From NCBI RefSeq assembly GCF_000828475.1, contig NZ_AP014648.1, positions 806,001 to 870,000 of the forward strand: DNA of 64,000 bases. Reading direction: 5' to 3'. The position numbers were made by a program, and so were the translations under genes. Below the pieces are notes generated by a model that saw only the letters and a program-made list of their open reading frames with translations, searched no databases and had not been told where the DNA came from. This document shows, in pieces, positions 58,660 to 64,000 of this stretch; position 1 is the first letter of the stretch; every line of letters begins with the position of its first letter. The DNA comes from Methyloceanibacter caenitepidi. GTDB taxonomy: Bacteria; Pseudomonadota; Alphaproteobacteria; Rhizobiales; Methyloligellaceae.

Positions 58660-59841
58660 ATGTCGGCTCTCCTTCCGACCTATGCCCGCAGCGGATTGAC
58701 CTTCGCGCGGGGCGAAGGCGCCTTTCTCTTTGACGAGACCGGCGCGCGCTATCTCGACTTCTCGAGCGGGATCGCGGTGACCGCGCTCGGGCATGCGCAT
58801 CCGCATCTGGTTGCCGCTTTGAACGAGCAGGCGCAGAAGGTCTGGCACGTCTCAAACTTGTACGGCATTCCCGATCAGGAGCGGCTTGGCCAGCGGCTGT
58901 GCGACGCGACATTTGCCGACCGCGTGTTCTTTGCCAACTCCGGCGCCGAGGCCGTGGAGGCCTCGATCAAGTGCGCTCGGCGCTACCACTTCGCCAACGG
59001 CGCGCCGGAGCGCTTCAGGCTCATCACCTTCGAGGGCGCCTTTCATGGGCGTACGCTGGCGACCATCGCCGCCGGCGGCCAGGCCAAGCATTTGGAGGGC
59101 TTCGGGCCGCCCGTGGGCGGGTTCGATCAGGTGGCGGGCTTCGACATCGACGCCATCGAGGAGGTGATCTCGGATGAGACAGCCGGCGTGCTGCTCGAGC
59201 CGATCATGGGCGAGGGCGGCATGCGCGAAGTGCCGTATCGCTTCCTGCAGGACTTAAGGGCGCTGTGCGATGAGAAGGGCCTGCTGCTGATCCTCGACGA
59301 GGTGCAGTCGGGCGTCGGCCGCACCGGCCGCTTCTACGCGCACGAATGGGCTGAGATCACACCGGACATCATGGCCTCGGCGAAAGGTCTCGGCGGCGGA
59401 TTCCCCGTCGGCGCCTGCCTCACCACGGAAGCCGTTGGCCAGGCCATGGTGCCCGGCACGCATGGATCCACGTTCGGCGGCAATCCGCTTGCCATGGCGG
59501 TCGGCAATGCCGTGCTCGACGTCGTTCTGGAGCCCGGCTTTCTCGAACATGTCGCGCAAATGGGCTTAAGATTGAAGCAGCAACTCGCCGGGATTGCCGA
59601 CGAGCACAGCGAAATCATCGCCGAGGTGCGGGGCCAGGGGCTCATGATGGGACTGCAATGCAAACCGGAAAACACCAAGCTTGTCGCGGCGCTGCGCGAG
59701 CGGGGCATGCTGACTGTGCCCGCCGGTGACAACGTCGTGCGGCTGCTTCCGCCCCTGATCGTCGACGAAGAGGAAATCGACCTCGCCAGCCGCACCATCG
59801 ATGCCGCTTGCATCGCCCTGAAAGCGGGTGATGCCGGTTAG
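58660..59841 (+). CDS. argD: Acetylornithine aminotransferase
   Basis: A 393-residue class-III PLP aminotransferase converting N-acetylglutamate semialdehyde to N-acetylornithine in arginine synthesis. Motifs are [21 protein letters not shown] near residue 32, [16 protein letters not shown] near 97 (PLP phosphate site), [13 protein letters not shown] near 128, [17 protein letters not shown] near 210 (Asp of the PLP pyridine) and the Schiff-base Lys in [14 protein letters not shown] near 245. Start is ATG 58660 ([12 protein letters not shown]) with SD GGAAG; the open frame begins at 58624. It leads argD-argF-hslO. Confidence 0.94.
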   Translation: MSALLPTYARSGLTFARGEGAFLFDETGARYLDFSSGIAVTALGHAHPHLVAALNEQAQKVWHVSNLYGIPDQERLGQRLCDATFADRVFFANSGAEAVEASIKCARRYHFANGAPERFRLITFEGAFHGRTLATIAAGGQAKHLEGFGPPVGGFDQVAGFDIDAIEEVISDETAGVLLEPIMGEGGMREVPYRFLQDLRALCDEKGLLLILDEVQSGVGRTGRFYAHEWAEITPDIMASAKGLGGGFPVGACLTTEAVGQAMVPGTHGSTFGGNPLAMAVGNAVLDVVLEPGFLEHVAQMGLRLKQQLAGIADEHSEIIAEVRGQGLMMGLQCKPENTKLVAALRERGMLTVPAGDNVVRLLPPLIVDEEEIDLASRTIDAACIALKAGDAG

Positions 59842-59884
59842 GGCCCCTTCGTTTCAGCCTCCCCAATTTCAAGACAATCCATTC

Positions 59885-61009
59885 ATGCCTTCGACGCCTT
59901 CCCATTTTCTCGATATTGACGCGCTGGATACTCGGACGCTGCGTGCCATCCTCGATGCCGCCGCCGCACTGAAGAAGGCGCGCAAGGTCCCGAAAGGCCT
60001 TGCCGTTCCGAAAGGCGCGGTCCTGGCCATGATCTTCGAAAAGCCATCTACGCGGACGCGCGTCTCGTTCGAGATGGCCATGCACCAGCTCGGCGGTGCG
60101 GCCATCGTGCTGAATGCTCAGGACATGCAGCTCGGCCGTGGCGAAACCATCGGCGACACGGCGCGGGTGCTTTCGCGCTATGTGGATGCGATCATGCTGC
60201 GCACCGGTCCGCACCAGGGCCTACTGGACTTCGCCGCGTATGCCGACATCCCGGTCATCAATGCGCTCACGGCGCGGTCCCATCCCTGCCAGATCATGGC
60301 CGACGTCCTCACGTTCGAAGAGCATAAGGGCCCAATCAAGGGCCGCGTGGTCGCCTGGATTGGCGACGCGAACAACGTCGCGACCTCCTGGGTGCACGCC
60401 GCGGCGCGTTTCGGCTTCACCGTGCGCATTGCGTCGCCGGCAGATTTCGGCCCGGACCAGGACCTCTTGGCTTGGGCCCGTGCCGAGGGCGCGCAGATCG
60501 AGGTCATGGAGGACGCGCGCGCGGCCGCTAAGGACGCCGATTGCATCGTGACCGACACGTGGGTCTCCATGGGCGACAAGGATGTCGCTGCGCGCAAGAG
60601 CGCGCTCGAGCCGTTCCGGGTGGACGAGGCGCTGATGGCGCTCGCCAAGCCCGACGCGATCTTCATGCATTGCCTGCCGGCCCATCGCGGCGACGAGGTC
60701 ACCGACGCGGTGATGGACGGCCCGCAGTCGGTCGTGTGGGACGAAGCTGAAAACAGGCTGCACGCGCAGAAGGCCATTCTGGTTTGGTGCTTGAACAAGG
60801 GCCGCTTGCCGGCGCGCGCAGCGGCAAAGAAGAAGCCGTCGCGCAAGGCCGCATCGGCCAAACGGAAGCTCCCCGCCAAGAAGGCTACTGCAAAAAAGAA
60901 GGCTGCTGCTAGCAAGAACGTGGCCCCCAAGAAAACACGCACGGCTAAGAAAAGTACTGCAAAGAAGCCAGCCAAGAAGCGGGCGGGTAAGCGCGGAGGC
61001 AAGCGGTGA
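59885..61009 (+). CDS. argF: Ornithine carbamoyltransferase with lysine-rich C-terminal tail
   Basis: A 374-residue enzyme that makes citrulline from ornithine and carbamoyl phosphate. The catalytic core (residues 1-308) has the carbamoyl-phosphate motif [19 protein letters not shown] near 46, [11 protein letters not shown] near 133, DANNVATSW near 160 and [19 protein letters not shown] near 263. Typical OTCs end near residue 305-315; here a 66-residue tail follows, almost only Lys, Ala, Arg, Pro and Ser in repeated KKxxAKK patterns, like a histone H1 or Lsr2/HU tail. The tail is in frame, without stop, and its codons overlap the hslO start by four bases. I start at ATG 59885 (MPSTPSHF); a longer frame from 59828 overlaps argD. 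Confidence 0.93.
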   Translation: MPSTPSHFLDIDALDTRTLRAILDAAAALKKARKVPKGLAVPKGAVLAMIFEKPSTRTRVSFEMAMHQLGGAAIVLNAQDMQLGRGETIGDTARVLSRYVDAIMLRTGPHQGLLDFAAYADIPVINALTARSHPCQIMADVLTFEEHKGPIKGRVVAWIGDANNVATSWVHAAARFGFTVRIASPADFGPDQDLLAWARAEGAQIEVMEDARAAAKDADCIVTDTWVSMGDKDVAARKSALEPFRVDEALMALAKPDAIFMHCLPAHRGDEVTDAVMDGPQSVVWDEAENRLHAQKAILVWCLNKGRLPARAAAKKKPSRKAASAKRKLPAKKATAKKKAAASKNVAPKKTRTAKKSTAKKPAKKRAGKRGGKR

Positions 61010-61947
61010 GCGAAACCGCCGCCACCGAGGCGATCGACTTTGCGGTGCCCGCGGATGACGTCGTGCTGCCGTTCCAGGCCGAGCAAGCGGATGTTCTAGG
61101 CCGTCTCGTCAAACTCGGATCCACCGTCGACACGATCCTGTCCCGGCACGACTATCCGGAGCCCGTCTCACGCTTGCTGGCCGAAGCCGTGGCGCTGACG
61201 GCGATGCTGGGGGCTTCGCTCAAGTCCGATGGCAAGCTGATCCTGCAGGCCTCTACAGACGGCGCTGTCGATTTGCTCGTGGTCGACTTCGTGGTCCCCG
61301 GCTCGATGCGAGCTTATGCCCGGTTCGATGCTGAGAAGCTCGCGGCCCTCGATCACAGCGACGACGCGGCGCTGCTGGGCAAGGGCCACCTCGCAATGAC
61401 CATCGATCGAGGTGTGGACGCCGAGCGCTATCAGGGCGTCGTGCCCCTGGAAGGCAGCAGCCTCGCCGAGGCCGCGGACACCTATTTCAAGCAGTCCGAG
61501 CAATTGCCGAGCTTCCTGCGGCTCGCCGTGGCGCGGCATTTCCAAGCCGCAGACAACGGCGAGGGGACGTGGACCTGGCGGGCCGGCGGGCTGCTCGTCC
61601 AGAAGCTGACCCGCGAAGGCGGCATCGTCAGTCCCAAACGGTTCGAGGAAGATTGGACCCGGGCCAAAAGCCTCGCGGAAACCGTCGAGGATCATGAGCT
61701 CCTCGATCCGACGCTGCCGCCCGAACGGCTCCTGTTCCGACTCTTCCACGAAGAACAGGTACGCGTCTATCACGCCATCGAGTTGACGACCTATTGCAGC
61801 TGTTCGCGCGAGCGCGTCGGCGAAATGCTGCAGCGGTTTTCCGGCGAAGAACTCTCGGACATGGTGGTCGACGGCCGGCTCTGGGTGAACTGCGAGTTCT
61901 GCAACGCCCGCTACGACTTCGACCCGAAAGATTTCGGCGCCGCGTAG
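61006..61947 (+). CDS. hslO: Redox-regulated molecular chaperone Hsp33
   Basis: A 313-residue holdase activated by disulfide formation under oxidative stress. The N-terminal fold spans about 20-200 ([40 protein letters not shown]). The C-terminal zinc switch has the CxC as YCSCSRERV near 270 and the CxxC as [11 protein letters not shown] near 302; all four cysteines are present. Start is GTG 61006, overlapping the argF stop by four bases (GTGA), so translation is coupled. argF-hslO order is common in Hyphomicrobiales. Confidence 0.95.
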   Translation: MSETAATEAIDFAVPADDVVLPFQAEQADVLGRLVKLGSTVDTILSRHDYPEPVSRLLAEAVALTAMLGASLKSDGKLILQASTDGAVDLLVVDFVVPGSMRAYARFDAEKLAALDHSDDAALLGKGHLAMTIDRGVDAERYQGVVPLEGSSLAEAADTYFKQSEQLPSFLRLAVARHFQAADNGEGTWTWRAGGLLVQKLTREGGIVSPKRFEEDWTRAKSLAETVEDHELLDPTLPPERLLFRLFHEEQVRVYHAIELTTYCSCSRERVGEMLQRFSGEELSDMVVDGRLWVNCEFCNARYDFDPKDFGAA

Positions 61948-61965
61948 GCGCCTTGGCCTGCCTCT

Positions 61966-63129
61966 CTACGCGCTCATCCGGTCTATCAGCTTCGCAAGGA
62001 ACGTGAGGCAATCCTCCATCTGTGAGATCGCGACGAACTCATCCGCCGCGTGCGCCTGCGCGATGTCGCCGGGCCCACATACGACCGCGGGACAACCGGC
62101 GTCCTGGAAGAGCCCGGCCTCCGTGGCATAGGACACGCCGGAGGCCCGGTTGGCGCCGGTCAGCGTCATCGCCAACGATACGGCTTCGGAGTCAGGACCG
62201 GCCGAGAACGCGGGCACGGACGTTTCGGTTTTCGTATCGATTGACGCATCCGGCGCGACAGCGCGCATGCCGGGCAGCAGCGTTCTTTCCGCGAAAGCCT
62301 CGAGCCGTTCGGGCGAGTCCTTGGCCTTGCTGCCGGGCAACCCGCGAAGCTGCCACAGCACGTCGCAATTGCGCGGCACGATGTTCGGCGCCGTGCCGCC
62401 GTCGACCATAGCCACCATCACCGTGGAATAGGGCGGATCGAAATGCGGATCGCTCTCGGACGCAGCGACCTCGGCAGCCATGCGGTCGATTTCTTCGACG
62501 AGCTTGGAAGCGGCGGAGATCGCATTCACGCCGATCACGGGCATGCTCGAATGCGCTTCCTTGCCGGTCACGGTGGTGCGGAACACATCGATGCACTTGT
62601 GGCCGTCGATGACCTGCATGCCGGTGGGCTCCCCGACAATTACGACCCGGGGCCGCGGCAAGTCCTCGCCAAGCCGGGCGATCATCGGCCGGACGCCGAC
62701 ACAGCCCACCTCCTCGTCATAGGAAATGAGGATATGGATAGGCTCAGATAGCGGCGCGGACTTGAACAGGGGCACGGCGGCGAGCACGCAGGCGATGAAC
62801 CCCTTCATGTCGCATGTGCCCCGGCCATAGAGCTTGCCGTCGCGCTCGGTGAGCGTGAACGGATCGGACGTCCAGGACTGCCCAATCACTGGCACGCAGT
62901 CACTATGGCCCGAAAGCCCGACGCCGCCTTCGCCTTCACCAATGGTGGCAAAAAGGCAAGCCTTCTTGCCGTCGCCGTCCGGCACCAAGGTCGAGGCGAT
63001 CCCGTACCCATCCAGGTACTCCCGCACGAAGGCGATCAGATCGAGGTTCGATTTCGCACTCGTCGTATCGAAAGCGATGAGCTTTGCGAGAAGCCCGATT
63101 GCGTCCTGAGTGCTTGTCGGTGTCGGCAT
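61966..63129 (-). CDS. argE: Acetylornithine deacetylase
   Basis: A 387-residue M20 metallopeptidase-family enzyme that hydrolyses N-acetylornithine to ornithine. Metal-binding and catalytic motifs are LSGHSDCVPVIGQSW (His near residue 72), LYGRGTCDMKGFIACVL (Asp near 105), ISYDEEVGCVGVRPM (Glu-Glu near 138), IVGEPTGMQVI near 163 and a C-terminal His in GDIAQAHAADEF near 360. Together with argD and argF this gives the ornithine part of arginine synthesis, convergent with hslO. DapE is a possible alternative, but the DEEVGC and YATEAGLF motifs favour ArgE. Confidence 0.92.
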   Translation of the reverse strand: MPTPTSTQDAIGLLAKLIAFDTTSAKSNLDLIAFVREYLDGYGIASTLVPDGDGKKACLFATIGEGEGGVGLSGHSDCVPVIGQSWTSDPFTLTERDGKLYGRGTCDMKGFIACVLAAVPLFKSAPLSEPIHILISYDEEVGCVGVRPMIARLGEDLPRPRVVIVGEPTGMQVIDGHKCIDVFRTTVTGKEAHSSMPVIGVNAISAASKLVEEIDRMAAEVAASESDPHFDPPYSTVMVAMVDGGTAPNIVPRNCDVLWQLRGLPGSKAKDSPERLEAFAERTLLPGMRAVAPDASIDTKTETSVPAFSAGPDSEAVSLAMTLTGANRASGVSYATEAGLFQDAGCPAVVCGPGDIAQAHAADEFVAISQMEDCLTFLAKLIDRMSA

Positions 63130-63133
63130 GCTG

Positions 63134-64000
63134 CTATGTCAATGTTGCGAGGGCTTGCTCGAGATCGGCTTCGAGGTCGCCGGCGTCCTCGAGCCCGATG
63201 GAAATCCGGATCGTGTTGTCGAAGATGCCGAGTTCCGCGCGGGCCTCGGGGCTGAGGCGCTGATGCGTGGTGGTGGCCGGATGCGTGGCCAGGCTCTTGG
63301 CGTCGCCGAGATTGTTGCTGATCCTGACGATCTCGAGCGCGTTCAGAACGGCGAAAGCGTCTTCCTTTCGCGATCCGACCTCGAGGGCGACGAGCGGCCC
63401 GCCGAACGCCATCTGCTTCTTGGCGATGTCGTGCTGCGGATGATCCGCGCGGCCCGGATAGTGGACCCGTGTGACAGCAGGGTTGTCCGCGAGAAAGTCA
63501 GCGATGCGGGCCGCGGACTCGCAATGACGCGCCACGCGCAAGGGCAAAGTCTCCAGCCCCTTGAGCAGGACCCACGCGTTGAACGGGCTCAGCGAAGGGC
63601 CGGTGTGCTTCAGGAACGTGTGCAAGGTCTCGTCGATGAATTCCTGGGGGCCCAAGACCACGCCGCCGAGGCACCGTCCTTGGCCGTCGATGTGCTTCGT
63701 CGCCGAGTAGACGACGATATCGGCGCCGAGCGCCAGGGGCTTCTGGCCGAGCGGCGTCGCGAACACATTGTCGACAATAGTGAGCGCGCCGCAGCCTTTG
63801 GCGATCTTGGCCACAGCCCCGATGTCGACCAGATCCAGAACCGGATTGGTCGGCGTCTCGAAGAAGAAGGCCTTTGTGTTCGGCGTGACGGCCGCCTCCC
63901 AGCCGCCGAGGTTGCCGCCGTCCACGAGGGTCGAGGTGATGCCGTAGCGCGGCAGCAGATCCTCGACGATATAGAGGCAGCTGCCGAACAGCGCCCGGCT
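63134..64000 (-). CDS. metZ: O-succinylhomoserine sulfhydrylase, C-terminal part (N-terminus beyond window)
   Basis: The last 288 residues of a PLP-dependent Cys/Met metabolism enzyme; the gene enters from the right edge. It forms homocysteine from an acyl-homoserine and sulfide. Visible motifs are FFETPTNPVLDLVDIGAVAKIAK, TIVDNVFATPLGQKPLALGADIVVYSATKHIDGQGRCLGGVVLG with the PLP Lys in SATKHIDGQGR, and the C-terminal SLATHPATTTHQRLSPE-ARAELGI typical of the family. The GQGR sequence after the Lys is typical of MetZ; cystathionine gamma-synthase is the alternative. It ends five bases from the argE start on the same strand, so argE may be its operon partner. Confidence 0.9.
   Translation of the reverse strand, partial: SRALFGSCLYIVEDLLPRYGITSTLVDGGNLGGWEAAVTPNTKAFFFETPTNPVLDLVDIGAVAKIAKGCGALTIVDNVFATPLGQKPLALGADIVVYSATKHIDGQGRCLGGVVLGPQEFIDETLHTFLKHTGPSLSPFNAWVLLKGLETLPLRVARHCESAARIADFLADNPAVTRVHYPGRADHPQHDIAKKQMAFGGPLVALEVGSRKEDAFAVLNALEIVRISNNLGDAKSLATHPATTTHQRLSPEARAELGIFDNTIRISIGLEDAGDLEADLEQALATLT

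Overview
The window is a GC-rich chromosomal segment of an alphaproteobacterium, most likely a methylotroph of the Hyphomicrobiales (Hyphomicrobium / Methyloceanibacter-like; this placement is my inference). The lineage signals are a GcrA cell-cycle regulator, PstA and PstC with long N-terminal extensions, three type III-like glutamine synthetases, and a complete N-methylglutamate (NMG) pathway for methylamine use. I see no phage, insertion sequence, CRISPR array or rRNA. One tRNA gene (Arg, anticodon ACG) is present. Gene density is high and most start codons have a Shine-Dalgarno (SD) sequence.

Layout. 0-6.3 kb: the end of an rpmH-rnpA-yidC operon, a TVP38 membrane protein with a mercuric-reductase-like flavoprotein, an orphan sensor kinase, a lipoprotein and a YcgN-family protein. 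6.4-10.9 kb: tRNA-Arg and an RND efflux pump (membrane fusion protein plus permease). 11.1-29.6 kb: a large methylamine and nitrogen island. On the minus strand lie amt, a 58-residue membrane protein, glnT and a MetX-like hydrolase, then a second glnT, a GntR regulator, an acetyltransferase, gmaS, mgsC, mgsB, mgsA, an XRE-cupin regulator and a GlxA-type regulator. Divergent from these on the plus strand lies mgdABCD. GmaS makes gamma-glutamylmethylamide, MgsABC converts it to N-methylglutamate, and MgdABCD oxidises that to glutamate and formaldehyde bound to a C1 carrier.

29.7-32.2 kb: a small exported protein and a YbaL-type antiporter. 32.2-39.3 kb: an alcohol/aldehyde module consisting of two tandem DUF779 proteins, an ExaC-type aldehyde dehydrogenase, a FIST sensor protein, a soluble hybrid kinase, a LuxR-type response regulator and a zinc alcohol dehydrogenase. 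39.3-49.4 kb: an Ivy-like protein, an unknown protein, Mrp, an asparagine synthase, a GGDEF-EAL protein, MoaA, DUF6494, DUF971 and Ada. 49.8-57.6 kb: the complete phosphate regulon phoR-pstSCAB-phoU-phoB. 57.7-64 kb: gcrA, argD-argF-hslO, argE and the 3' part of metZ.

The observations most worth following are a near-consensus sigma-54 promoter before amt; a dyad TATTTCC-N5-GGAAA shared by the amt and mgsA upstream regions, which suggests one regulator joins ammonium uptake and methylamine assimilation; the small membrane protein inserted between amt and glnT; an apparent one-base frameshift that removes the end of the hybrid kinase receiver domain; a histone-H1-like lysine-rich tail on ornithine carbamoyltransferase; and a cluster of GANTC sites between gcrA and argD.
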